Below are positions 36,635-48,500 of a DNA stretch of 64,000 bases, in pieces. Under the pieces are notes generated by a model. That model did not search any database. It was not told the DNA's origin and saw only the letters and a list, made by a program, of their open reading frames with translations. A program made the position numbers and the translations under genes. The stretch comes from Adiantum capillus-veneris (Eukaryota; Streptophyta; Polypodiopsida; Polypodiales; Pteridaceae): NCBI GenBank assembly GCA_014529385.2, contig CM043961.1, positions 18,210,478-18,274,477 on the forward strand, given 5' to 3'. Position 1 is the stretch's first letter; each line of letters begins with the position of its first letter.

Positions 36635-36642
36635 CTATAAGA
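36635..36642 (+). promoter_or_regulatory. TATA-like box of the PPR gene
   Basis: CTATAAGA about 160 bp before the start codon, followed by a GA-rich leader (GAGAGAGAGAGAG at about 36680-36694), a common layout of plant core promoters. No experimental support is possible from sequence. Confidence 0.4.
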
Positions 36643-36801
36643 GTGAGCGCGACCCCCGCCGTAGGCTGGTCGCGCGCGCGAGAGAGAGAGAGAGCGAGCT
36701 CAAAGAATGTCTGAATCAATTGTTGTGCATTACCCTGTTATGTGGAAACTGCAAATCACAAAGCACTTCCCCCCCTCCATTCTCTCCATTGTAAGAGCAC
36801 A

Positions 36802-39579
36802 ATGAGGGGACTGACATGCAGAACACGTACAGAGGAAGAAGCTTTGATTTTTGGCCCTTGCAAGCAGCTGAACTCTTATGACGCTAATAGTGGGGCATTT
36901 GAGTTTGTGAGCCTGCTCAAGGCTTGTGCAAAGCATAAGGACATTTCTGAGGGCAGCAAAATACACACCCACGTTTCAACACAAGGATTACTTGATCATA
37001 ATGTTTACCTTGGTAGCGCTCTGATCAGCATGTATGCCAAATGTGGTGCACTTGATAAAGCCCAACAAGTGTTTGATGATCTTCGGATCCGGAATGAAGT
37101 CTCGTGGAATACACTAATTGCTGCTTATGCGCTACAGGGACAGGGTGAAGAAGCTCTTGGATGTTTCAAGCGCATGCAAGCTGCATGCTACCCTCCAGAT
37201 GCTTTCACATTCTCTTGCATCTTGAAGTCTTGTGGAAGCCTGAAGTATTTGGACAAAGGACAGGAAATACATGCACAAGTAGTGAGAGAAGCTTTGCTAG
37301 AAACAGACATTGTGCTTGCAAGTTCGCTGGTAGATATGTATATTAAATGTGGTGCACTCGAGAAAGCCCAAGAGCTGTTTGACGAGCTTCCCTCTAAGGA
37401 TAGGATCTTATGGACCGCCCTTATCATGGGATATTCTGAACATGGACTTGGTGCAGAAGCCATAAGCTTATATGAGCGAATGCAATTGTGCGGGTTCACT
37501 GCAGATACAGTTACCTTTGTTTGTGCATTGAAAGCCTGTGCTAGTATACAAGCTTTCCACAAGGGAGAAGAAATACACTCTCAGATTGTGAGAAGGCGCT
37601 TGCTTGAAAAGGACCTTCGTCTTGGCACAGCCCTGGTAGATATGTATGCAAAGTGCGGTGTATTTGTGAAGGCACAAGAAGTGTTCGATGAGCTTGCTAC
37701 TAGGGATGTGATCATGTGGAATGCGATGATCACAGGATGTGCCCAGCTTGAATGTGCTGAAGATGCACTAAAATATTTTCAACAAATGCAGCTTGAGGGC
37801 TTTTGCCCAACCTCAGTGACTTTTTCTTGCATTTTGAAAGCTTGTGGTAGTTTAAAAGCACAAGACAAGGGGCAGGAAATACATGCTCAGATTGTTAAAG
37901 AGCATTTGCAGGAAGAAAATGCTGTTGTTGGCAATGCACTGATAGATATGTATGCCAAATGTGGTGAACTTTCAAAGGCACAAGAAGTGTTTAACGAGCT
38001 TATTTTTCGGGATAATGTCTCATGGACCGCACTTATTGCTGGCTACACACAACATGGGCATGGTGAAGACGCTATTAGTTTGTTTGAACACATGCAAGGT
38101 CAGGGTTTCTCTCCAGATGCAGTTACTCTGTCTTGCATCTTGAAGGCTTGTGGAAGTTTGGGAGCTTTTAAGAAGGGTGAAGAAATACATGCCCAGGTTG
38201 TAAGGGAGCAGATTCTGGAAAGAGAAATTTTGGTTGCTAATGCACTTCTCTGCATGTATGCAAAATGTGGTGCGCTTGAGAAAGCGCAGGAAGTTTTTGA
38301 TGAGCTTCCTGTAAGGAGTGTAGTGTCATGGAACATAATCATTGCCTTATATGCCGAACAGGGACGTTGGGAAGAAGTGATGCTTCTCTTTGATCAGATG
38401 CAACGTGGCTGCTTTTCTCCAGATACAGTAACCTTTATTTGCATGTCGAAAGCTTGTGGCTTTGCAGGTGCTGCATACTTAGGCCAAGACTTACACAGCA
38501 AGATTGCAAGATTTGGGTTGCTGGATGATAGTATGGTTGGCAATGCCTTGGTAGCAATGTACTCAAATTGTGGCATGCTCGTAGAAGCCCATGAATTATT
38601 TGAGAAATTGTCAGTTAAGGATGTGGCATTGTGGAGTATACTTATGGTGGGATATTCCCAACTTGGAAAGGATGAGGTTGTTTTCAGCTTGTATGACAGT
38701 CTAGTAGGAGAAAGCATAGAACCAAATTCAATTATTTTCACCGTTCTTTTCAATACATGCAGCCATAGGGGCCTACTGGATATGGGCCAAATGTGTTTCG
38801 AGCTTATTAGTAATGTCTATGGCATCATTCCAACCATAGAGCACTATACTTGCATTGTTGATCTTCTGTGCCGTGCATACCATCTTGAGAAGGCAGTACT
38901 AGTGGTCAATGAAATGCCACTTTTCCCTGATCTTTCAATGTGGCATACTGTGCTGGGTGCTTGTCAAAAATGGAGATTTTTGCACCTTGGAAAATGGGCA
39001 TTCGAACATGCAGTGGAATTGTATAACATGAATGCCGCCACTTATGTGTCCATGGGCAACCTTTTTGTGGCTGCTGGCAAGCGAAAGGATGCAGACATGG
39101 TTGAGGCCACAAGAAATACTAGGTTAGCTGAGGAGACAAAACTTACTCTGTTGAATGATCAGTATCATTCTGTAGAAAAAATATCCGAAGTGTATATTCG
39201 ACATGATTATAAGTCTACAGAATCGAACTGTGTTAGGTTCAGGCCTTCAAACAATGTCCTTTTACCAGATTTGTGTCTGTTGGCAGTTGACAATGGTGAC
39301 GGACTGACAAAAGAAATATCACATAAAACTAGTAAGACTGTAACCATTGGTTCCATGGATCCAAAGACTTTCAGATACATGTCGTTGGAAGCCAAAACAC
39401 CTTTGATAGATTTCAATGTCAGCTGTACTGGCTTCACAAATAGGCTAATTGGTGGTCAAAGATGCTATTTATTGTCACGCTTTCGACAATGGAGTGTATA
39501 CTTGCAGAGACTATGGGTTTTGATTAAATTTAGTTACTTAATATTAAATTTTAATTTATTTGAACTCGCAGTGGTATAG
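36802..39579 (+). CDS. pentatricopeptide repeat protein, PLS class with E-like end
   Basis: An intact intronless frame of 925 residues from ATG at 36802; the open frame reaches back to 36715 but has no earlier ATG. PPR proteins bind organellar RNA one base per repeat. Residues about 35-700 are PLS triplets with a ~102-residue period. The P motifs (W-N-T-L-I-A-A-Y type) begin near residues 98, 200, 302, 404, 506 and 607. L motifs (S-C-I-L-K-A-C-G-S-L) and S motifs (N-A-L-I-D-M-Y-A-K-C-G) follow each. The end of the array has E1-like M-W-H-T-V-L-G-A-C (about 713-721). No DYW deaminase is present, and the last ~150 residues, ending in a hydrophobic Leu/Phe-rich stretch, match no PPR motif I know. 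PLS proteins usually act in plastid or mitochondrial C-to-U (in ferns also U-to-C) editing. The N-terminus is short and not a convincing transit peptide. Confidence 0.9.
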   Translation: MRGLTCRTRTEEEALIFGPCKQLNSYDANSGAFEFVSLLKACAKHKDISEGSKIHTHVSTQGLLDHNVYLGSALISMYAKCGALDKAQQVFDDLRIRNEVSWNTLIAAYALQGQGEEALGCFKRMQAACYPPDAFTFSCILKSCGSLKYLDKGQEIHAQVVREALLETDIVLASSLVDMYIKCGALEKAQELFDELPSKDRILWTALIMGYSEHGLGAEAISLYERMQLCGFTADTVTFVCALKACASIQAFHKGEEIHSQIVRRRLLEKDLRLGTALVDMYAKCGVFVKAQEVFDELATRDVIMWNAMITGCAQLECAEDALKYFQQMQLEGFCPTSVTFSCILKACGSLKAQDKGQEIHAQIVKEHLQEENAVVGNALIDMYAKCGELSKAQEVFNELIFRDNVSWTALIAGYTQHGHGEDAISLFEHMQGQGFSPDAVTLSCILKACGSLGAFKKGEEIHAQVVREQILEREILVANALLCMYAKCGALEKAQEVFDELPVRSVVSWNIIIALYAEQGRWEEVMLLFDQMQRGCFSPDTVTFICMSKACGFAGAAYLGQDLHSKIARFGLLDDSMVGNALVAMYSNCGMLVEAHELFEKLSVKDVALWSILMVGYSQLGKDEVVFSLYDSLVGESIEPNSIIFTVLFNTCSHRGLLDMGQMCFELISNVYGIIPTIEHYTCIVDLLCRAYHLEKAVLVVNEMPLFPDLSMWHTVLGACQKWRFLHLGKWAFEHAVELYNMNAATYVSMGNLFVAAGKRKDADMVEATRNTRLAEETKLTLLNDQYHSVEKISEVYIRHDYKSTESNCVRFRPSNNVLLPDLCLLAVDNGDGLTKEISHKTSKTVTIGSMDPKTFRYMSLEAKTPLIDFNVSCTGFTNRLIGGQRCYLLSRFRQWSVYLQRLWVLIKFSYLILNFNLFELAVV

Positions 39580-42500
39580 TGAGTACAGAGCTGAGTTGGA
39601 CCCTTAATTCTTCTGAAAACGTACGGCAATGACCTAACAAACTGTTCTGGCTAAACAAATGTGTAACTAGGCGGCAAAAACGCAGTGGACTTTTCAAGCT
39701 TTGGAGGGTGCACATTTTTCTTGCAGAGATCAAAGGGCGATGCTCAGATTCAATGTCAGCCTTCATTTGACTTGGGTTAGTTAGTGGCACCACGTATGTC
39801 AAGGCAATGACTAAGCTGCCTAAATGAAGAAGTCTAATTAAGCACCACTTTTTCATAATGTCTGCGTTTCAGGTAGAACCTGGAGATCAAGCCATTGGAG
39901 CTGGGTACGGGGAATCCAACTTCCAACTCATGCCAGAGGTTAGAGCTTTCATAAACAAGGTTGAAGGCCCTGGCTCAGGTTGTTCAGTCAAGCAGGAATG
40001 CGATGAATCTTAGGCGTGGAACCTAGCTGGCTGGATTTGAACGTGTGTATACCTTTCCCTTTTGATCCAGGTACATTAATTGATTAGCTAATTCTCAGTG
40101 CATTGTTTCACCGGTTTTAACTTATGCTTAAGGCTGCCCAGGATTGTACACCACTCTTCTGTATAAAAGGGAGGAAGAAACGCTTTTCTCAGACTCATGT
40201 GCACTGATTGTTTGAAGTCAAAAGTACAAGAATGTTGTGCTGAGAAGACCAGAGATAGTCAAAATGTGGGGATACTCTTCCAATGAAAAGTAAGAGATGC
40301 ACAATGGCGGCTAGATCAAGATATGGGAGGAGGAAACAACCACACTGGTGGGCGGTACTGCCATCTAAGCACCCCATGTACCATGGTGAAGGAGGGCCCT
40401 TGTCTTGCAAGAAGGTCTCGTGGTGCTCCCTCATGTGGTGGGAGCTGCCTTGAAAGCTCTTGATCTGTCCACTGAGTGTATGGATGGGTTCCAGTCAGAT
40501 ATCACTTACAGTCTTCGCCGGTGCCGGACGAGTCAACATAGTTACCCGGAATGGGCAATTGGAAGGGGGAAGGAGGAACAACAACGGGAATGAAGTGCCA
40601 TTCCCTGTTACGGATACTTACGTTTGAAGCATGGGACAAGGATTCGGAACGAGAAGTTGGAATGGGAACGGGAACAGAGACCTAAAAATGGCCATTCCCT
40701 GTAATTATGCGAGTCAAGCCTCGAAGATACGGAAGCATTGGGCTCTCCACATGAACCAAAGTATCAGACTGCAGAGGAACTGCCAACAACTCTCTCTATC
40801 CACTCTTGAGGTACAAACTCTGTGGCTGGCTGGAGTGTAGGTCAGCCCTCTTGTATCACAATCATCCTGCTGATTGAAGCCATCTCAACACAAAGTGCTG
40901 GGCCGTGAGGGTGGACCAACTTGCAGCACCCGAAGTGTATTGGCTAGCTGTCAAAAGTGTAGGCATCAGTCGAAGAATCCACAACCAAACTTGATGTGCC
41001 ATGGGACAGTCTCATAGACGATGGCGTTGTGTCTCAAGTAACTCCCAACTACAGTAGCTTGATGGGCAACTAGCCACTGGAACATAGTGATTCGGCTGGT
41101 TGCTGTCCCAGAAGCGTCCCCAAAAATCTGCAAAGAGCTCGATCATGAGACCCTCCTCTTGCCAATGATCCACTACAGCAGGATGAGCCTCTCTTTGTGT
41201 CATTAGTATGTGACGTCCAGCTGCACTGTGTATTGTAAAAAGGGAGTCCAAGGGTGATTGGAGTAAAAGGATCTCGCCAAAAGCACTCCCTCTAGATCCC
41301 ACTGCACTCTTACCAGTGGGCCTCTCTCCCAAGCCCATAGCCACCAGTGTTCTGACTGGAGAGCTGACGGGTCAGGGTCTACCATACAAATCCTCTCACT
41401 GATGCCCACAACTTGGATCCGTTGAAAGAAACACTCGGCCACCTCTAGTGCCTTGGTAGTGACTCTGTGGAGGCAGCCCTCTCTCTAAATTTCAAAGAAC
41501 ACGCGAAAATTTGTGTCAGAGCAAACCCCAACTGCAATGAGGACCTCTAGTCGAGTGAAAGTCTACCATCGAGTAGGGAGCCGTTGGCTCAAGAGGGATG
41601 TGCCACTCTGCTGGTATAGCCTTTACAATATCCTGACACATGCTCTACAACCCCCTCATGTCTCACAGTTGACGGCTCTAAATCTCCTTAGAAAGTGCTA
41701 TAAACTGTAGCCAATCCCCAAAGGTGCAGGATGGATACTCTGCTGTGGGACCTTAAGAGCCATGAGGTCGGCTACCAACCAGGTGACCTCGTTGTGTCCT
41801 GACCAAGGGATTGCATGTAAGTGGTTGTCTCAATGGTTGGTGTTGCTCAAGGCCACTCCGTAGCTGCTCCCAAGACTCAAAGAAAACGGCCCTCATCTCC
41901 TGCTCAACCCCACTCTGCGCATCTCTGTGAAAATCAAGCGAGTATAAGGGCTCCATGGGTTGCCCGTCTACTAGACCCGAGCACGAAATTGGTGGAGCAA
42001 TAGCTCCTTCTAGGGCTCCTTCCTTGGAAAAGGACCTTTGACAATGAGGTTCCCAAGGAGGCTCTACTCTGCCACGCTGGGTCGATGATCCCCAACCATC
42101 CTTGAGAGCAAGGTAAAGCTATTACTTGCTAGAAAACTTTAACACGAGCAGACTGTGTCTCGCCTTGAACAAAAATAGTTATTGATAACCTCTTCCACTG
42201 GCTGATGCAAGAACTTAAGAAAATCCAGCAAGACGTGATGCACCACATCGTAGCCAAAAGCTCCTGGTTGGTCACTAAAATCTTGACAACAAGAGAAAGC
42301 CGTGCCGAACTCCAATGGAGCAGTTTCCTCTTGACGGATAGGAATAGAGGAGTTATCTGTTGCTCTAGTGACAGTTTCAAACCAACCTAACAACCCAAGT
42401 ATCAAACTTGTTTCCTTGGGCCAATCCACTTAAAGTTCTCTCTATGCGACCGATTAGGCGTCGGAGCATGATCAATCCAAAAATCCATTGTCTTCAGCCA

Positions 42501-42711
42501 ATTAATCAATGCTCCTGACACACAATATAACACCTCAAGGGATTGTCCACATGTGAGGTGTAGCAGAATTGAAATGGTGAAGATCTAAACTTTACACTTT
42601 CACAAAATCTTTACTTCTTTCCTTGCGTCAATGTGTACTACTTAGTACGAGAGATGGTTCACTTTATTTCTTAGAAGATAGAGAATGAGACAGAGAGGTA
42701 GATATGTGTAT

Positions 42712-42713
<2 letters not shown>
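39580..42713. other. no confident gene; degenerate frames on the minus strand
   Basis: Several short minus-strand frames between about 40850 and 42450 look like a protein cut by stops and frame changes (for example C-P-M-A-H-Q-V-W-L-W near 40960-40990, reminiscent of the end of a LINE zf-RVT). I cannot name a family with confidence. A TATAAAA with TGTATAAAAGGGAGG context at about 40160 is promoter-like but has no gene after it. Confidence 0.4.

Positions 42714-42751
<38 letters not shown>
42714..42751. repeat. (GA)n microsatellite
   Basis: GA array of about 38 bp some 75 bp outside the left LTR of the gag-protease element. Confidence 0.95.
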
Positions 42752-42752
<1 letters not shown>

Positions 42753-42827
42753 AACACGATGGGGTTTCAATCAACCCTCTCAAGGACCCTCTACACCATT
42801 GTTGATGTGGTATTTGCTTTTGATTGC

Positions 42828-43401
42828 TGTGCGCGTCTGTCGCACGTGTCAATGCAAGGAACTTGCCGATACATCGTGTGCGAGCCACAAATGGCTCCAA
42901 ACACACAACAAGCTCAAACTAGTATGCTCAAAGATGGCGATGGTGTGTCACTCACCGCTCTACGCTTGCTGTAGTGGAGGATTCCTCGCCGCGAAGAAGG
43001 AGACGCCGCTACGCCGCGCTCAACCGTCTCACCGCCGTCGTGCCGTCGCAATGCTCGATCGCACACTCTCTCTCTGTCTCTCTCTCATGCATACATACAC
43101 ACATAAGGAGATGAAGAAGAAGAAGATGGAGATGGAGCAAGAGCACTCTTCAATTGCACAAATGAGAGAATAAGTGAATTTTAGGTTTAGTTGACTTTTA
43201 TATGAGCTCGCCCCATTCACACTTGGGCGCCCATTCTTAGCCAACTAATCCCTTGAATGTTCAGTTAGAGTGCGCCTCTCATCGGCGATCACTTTTACCC
43301 TTTTCCTATTTGACCGATAAGCTCGGTACCTGACTCTACCAAGTAAATAATACAACGTCCGTCGTAGGTGATATGGTGTCTGTGAGCCGCGAGGGTTAAC
43401 A
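42828..43401 (-). repeat. 3' LTR of the gag-protease element (574 bp)
   Basis: In minus orientation TGTTAACCCTCGCGG...GCGCACA. It aligns end to end with 56355-56931 with a few dozen substitutions and small indels by eye. It contains a short CT tract and the GAAGAAGAAGAAG block. Confidence 0.93.
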
Positions 43402-44943
43402 TGTCCCCCTTCCTGATGTAGATTCCGTCCTCGGAAGCTATTGAGTTGAAGCTCGTTCGTCGAGGTGGAAGAGCATTTAAGATGAATGTCCTTAGCCTTC
43501 TTCAGTCACTGCAAAATTAAACAAAATTGGCACAGTAATTGCACTCATATAGAATTAAAAAGCATATGCAGTTGTAGGCCGACAATATGATTGGTAACAA
43601 AATCTTTAACCATTTGTCAGCAATAAACATTAAATTGCAATATAATCAAATGCATAAACAGATGTAAAGGTAAAAAATGAAACAAGTTTGGTGTTGCTAA
43701 TTTAACGGTCGAAAGGCACTAGAGATCGACTATTAATACCATGGGTAAGCTTCTTAATTTTCTCTGGTCAATTAAGCTGTTTAATCGCGAGAGCCAAGTA
43801 TTTTATGTTTGAGAGCTGACTAGAGGCTATACCTAGAAGACCTTGTAGTTAAGCTACAATAAAAGGAATTTCTCATGAAATCATCGCCCGACTGATTACC
43901 TTTTCTTTGACCCCCCAAAGTCTTTTCATAGTGATTCAATTTTGATGTGTGTGCTTATTTTGTATGCCTTGGGATTTTTGCTTTTCAAGAAAAAGTGTCC
44001 ACACTGGGAACCTCTAGGGCTCTAGCACCATAGGCGATACATGTGAGTGAAGTACCAAATCAAGCTGAGATTTCTCTTCCAGCTTAAGATTTTACATTGT
44101 GGCACTTTGATTTATTTATTTTTTGGTTCGTTTTCAGTATTTTAATTTTGTAACTTTGGGGGGTCATATAACACGGTTACCCTCCTCAGGCTCATCACAC
44201 TAGTAAAGTCCCTTTATAATACTTAAGCTAAAGGTTAATAGGGACTAAGCCCACTAGAAAGCCCTAGTACATTTCACACAATGCTTCCTAAATCGGATTA
44301 AGAACCTAAATAACCATTGATGATTAGGAAGGCATTCCCCATGGTATTAAGAGAAGATCTGTAACACCTAACTTGGTCAAACTAGCTTAGTCGGACTCCT
44401 TGATTTTTAAATCTAGACAAGTGATTATGACAAAAAATTAAATTGAATTTAATGTTTGGTACTAAGCAAATGCGCTGAATATTATGCTACCAATTACAAT
44501 TAAAGCAAACAAACATGGATGCAAAAAGATAAGGGGCAATGCTAATGGATAAGAAACACCTTTTTGTATTGATGATCGCGCTTGATTTGAAAAGTGGATG
44601 AGAGAAAGATTTCATGAGGATCCAAATCCTAACAACAGCAACACGTTCCTGTACACACTTGGAAACACAAAGAATACCTCTAGGAGGCACATCAGTGGAA
44701 AGAAAGAACTTTGCTAATCACTAAACTCTAAAACAGAAACACTCATATCGTACTAATTCTACCTACCCTCCATCACTCAAGTAATGAGGATCAAAGGTGT
44801 TTTATGACATATGTTTCTGTTTCAGTGTACCGGATGTGAATGTGTAGGTCTGGGTCAATGTTGGCTTTTGTTGTGCATACTTGTTTGCTGATTGCTCTTG
44901 CTCTTTATTATTTTTGTTTTTTATGAGTATAAGGCTTTATATA
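43402..44943 (-). other. 3' internal region of the gag-protease element, no coding domain
   Basis: AT-rich, with frames of fewer than 70 residues and none recognisable. The polypurine stretch AGGAAGGGGGA (minus strand, at about 43405-43415) just inside the LTR is the likely PPT. This is where a normal gypsy would carry RNase H and integrase. Confidence 0.6.
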
Positions 44944-45170
44944 TGTTACCATATACATGTGGTAGTGATGTGTGTGAACACACTAGGACCGCCGGGGCAT
45001 TTTTTCCCTCTTTAGGAGGTTTTTTCCCCCGTGCATTGTATATACGCCCATCACTCTAGGGCTATCTATCTTTCCATTGCACACTAAGTAACACACTCTC
45101 TATTGTGTGCCTTGAGCTTCCTTCGTCTTCTCCAAGCTGTGTGTGTTTCTCTGCAACCCTAATTCCAACA
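44944..45170 (+). repeat. copia-2 5' LTR (227 bp)
   Basis: TGTTACCATATACATG...CTAATTCCAACA. A TATATA at 45039-45044 is the likely LTR promoter TATA box. Confidence 0.96.
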
Positions 45171-45185
45171 ATTGGTATCAGAGCA
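45171..45185 (+). other. copia-2 primer binding site
   Basis: ATTGGTATCAGAGCA directly after the LTR; complementary to the 3' end of initiator tRNA-Met. Confidence 0.88.
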
Positions 45186-45532
45186 GGTCACGTCCTCCCG
45201 GGCTTAGTCGCCAGCTGCTCCAGCACACGCCTGCTCACTTTCTCCGATTTCAGTGAGCTTTGGCAAGCGTTCACAGGTCGAAAAATATTTTGGGACAGCT
45301 CAAAGAGCTGGGTCTGCTCAGAATTTTGATTTGGGCTCATTTCGGCCTCCGTTTCCACTACGGGCAGTACTGCACAGGTTATTTTGTCATTTTGTGCAGA
45401 TTTTCTGTCAGTGCCGTTTTCTGCATAACAGGTGCCTTATAGTCTTCTACGGTTTGTGCTATATAGCACAAGTTGTTCCCGCTCCATTTCTCCTATTTTC
45501 GGGCAGTTTTCACATCAGGTGCAACATTTACC

Positions 45533-48500
45533 ATGGCTGACAACAACAACACAGATGTGTTCAAGATGTTTGCTGCTGAGGACAGGTTGGATGGGGACAA
45601 CTACCCTATGTGGGCTTATATGATGCAACACGTTCTTGTGTCAAAAGGTGTCTGGAACATTGTGCAGGGCATTGATGTACGTCCTGGTTCTGAAGATGTA
45701 GGCGATATTGAGGATGTTGCAGGTCTTGCTGCAAGGATTGCAGCTGTTAGAGTTGTTTTGCCTACAGCAGAACAAGCTCGTTGGGATGTTAAGGATGCGC
45801 AGGCTCATGCATTGATTGCGTTGTCTGTGAAGCGCACCATTATTCCTCACATCCGTTCAGCAAAATCTGCAAAACAGGCTTGGGATATTCTAGCAGGTCT
45901 TTATGCAAGCCGCAATGAGGCTAAAATTGCTTTGCTGCGTAAAGAGCTAGAGTCGAAGATTATGCATGAGGAAGATGATATGGACACTTTCCTTGCTAGT
46001 GTCAAGGATATCAATGAGCAACTCATTTCTGCAGGTGAAGTCATTTCTGACAGTTCCCTTGTGCAGACTGTTCTTGATGCCTTACCAGATTCCTACCAGA
46101 CTTTTGCTAGTACTTAGAGACTGATGACCCAAGGAAATCCTGAAGTTGTCAAGTTTGATGCATTATGCACATTGCTGTTGCAAGAGTCACTTTCTAGAAA
46201 AAACAGGACTAGGCAGCGTGCAGTTGAACAGGCTTTTATTGCTTCTCAAAGAAAGGGTGGTAACAGTAATGCAGCCACTTCTTATGGTTCTGCTGCGAGT
46301 GGCAAAAATTCTGTTCCTAATGCTTCTGCTGGCAGCACTTTGTCTGGCAATTCTGGTGATAAGGGCAAAAAGAAGATGCGTTGCCATTATTGTAAAGCCA
46401 ATGATCACTTGATCAAGTCGTGTCCTAAGTTGAAGGCCAAAGAGGCTAAGAAGAAAGAGGGTGGTTCCACTGCAAATGCTGGTTCCACTACAAATGCAGC
46501 CATTGTTGAGTCTTCTGTGAAAGGAGATTGTGATGCTGATGTTGATGCAGAATGGGCTTTTAGCGCAGAGTGCACTTACAATCCTGCTGTCCATGATGCA
46601 TGCTTGTCAGTTGCTGCAGATTCACATGTGTGGTATTTCGACAGTGGTGCTACAAAGCACATTACCTCACATCGTGAATTGTTTACCTCTCTCGAGTCTG
46701 TCCCTCATGGGAATTCAGTCACTTGTGCCAACAACGCCTCTTATCCAGTTCAGGGAGTTGGAAAGATTGTGCTCACTGCTGCTAATGGCAGTTCCTTCAC
46801 ACTTGTTGATGCACTTTATGTACCTGGGATCAAGAAGAATCTATTGTCTGTATCCGCACTTGCTAGACTTGGACTTGTAGTCAAATTTGTGGATGACAGA
46901 TGTACAATTCATGATCTCAGTTTTGGTGATGAAATTGTTGCATTTGGGCTTTTGTGCCGTGGGCTGTATAAGCTCACTTTGTATGACAAGTGTGGACAAA
47001 ATTTTGCAAATGCTGTTGCAGATTCAAGGGCTATTTCAGATGCAAAACTTTGGCATGCACGTTTTGGTCATCTGAATTTTGCCAGTTTGCTGCGTTTGCA
47101 GAAATCTGATATGGTTGCTTCTTTGCCGCCTCTTGAAGCACCTATCAAACATGTTTCTGAAGGCTGTATTCTGGGTAAAATGCAGCGTTCTAAGTTTCCA
47201 AAGGATTGTTCAGTTAGGGCCACATGCAAGTTGCAGCTTGTGCATAGTGATGTTTGTGGGCCCATGCAAACTCCGTCCTTGGGCAATTACCTCTACTTCG
47301 TGACTTTCATTGATGATTACTCCAGGCATGCATGGGTATTTCCGCTTAAAGCAAAGTCCGAAGTTTTTATGTGCTTCAAACAATTTTTGGCTATGGCTGA
47401 AAATGTCTCAAAATGTACTATGGGCACCCTCCGTTCCGATCGAGGGGGGGAGTATATGTCTCATGAATTTAATGCATTTCTGGCTAGTCGTGGGATAAAA
47501 CACCAATGTACAGTGCCTTATACACCTCAGCAAAATGGTGTTGCTGAGAGGAAAAACAGGTCACTAACGGAAATGGCACGATGTATGGTCAAAAGTCAAG
47601 CTTTGCCGCATTCTTTTTGGCTTGAGGCCATCATGTGTGCCACTTATGTACTTAACAGGTGTCCTACGAAAGCTTTGCAGTCTATTACTCCATATGAAGC
47701 ATGGCATGATAGAAAACCTTCTATTGAGCACATGCGTGTTTTTGGCTGTTTGGCATATGCTTTGGTGCCACAAGTGCAGCGCAGAAAATTGGATGATAAG
47801 GCTGTCAAATGTATTTTTGTTGGTTATAGTGCTGAAAGCAAAGGTTACAGGTTGTATCATCCGCAAACAAAATGTATTTTGGTTTCACGGGATGTAGTGT
47901 TTGTGGAAGATTCTGTTCAACCCTTGCTGTCATGTACTAGAGACAGTAATGTAAGCTCACAGGACATTTATGACACTTTGTTGCCTCTTTTCAGTGGTGG
48001 AAATACGAATGTAAGTTCCAATGAGGCAAATGTACAGCCTATGGGGGTTTCTGAAAATGTTTTAGAACAGCCTATTACTGATGCAGATGTACATGATGTA
48101 CTTGATGAGGAAAGGGCTGAAAATGAGCAGGCTAGAGGTATGCCAAAATGGCTGGTGCACACTTTGCGTGACAGTAAATTGGATGCACCTTTATCTAGTC
48201 GTACTCGTTCAGGCTCTCGCCATGCATCTTATGCATCAGATTGTTATGCTTTGGCTGTGTCTAGTTTACATGATGTTGAGGAGCCTCTGTCTTTTGATGA
48301 AGCACAGAATTCAGAAAATTGGATTGCTGCCATGAAATCAGAATATGATGCACTTATAGAGAATGACACATGGACTTTATGTGATTTGCCTCCTGGCAAA
48401 AAGGCCATTGGTACGAAGTGGGTTTACAAGTTGAAACGCAAGCCGGATGGTGAGATCGATCGCCATAAGGCTCGACTTGTTGCAAAGGGTTATGCACAAC

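Noticed and set aside
36742-36801. Upstream extension of the PPR gene by 20 codons
   Set aside because: It would begin at GTG; the first ATG after the upstream in-frame stop is at 36802.
40155-40170. TATAAAA promoter-like site
   Set aside because: No gene or element start follows within a sensible distance.
46187-46594. 135-codon minus-strand frame inside copia-2 (and its twin at 13909-14316)
   Set aside because: Antisense shadow of the gag-protease coding region, present in both copies because the sense strand is conserved.
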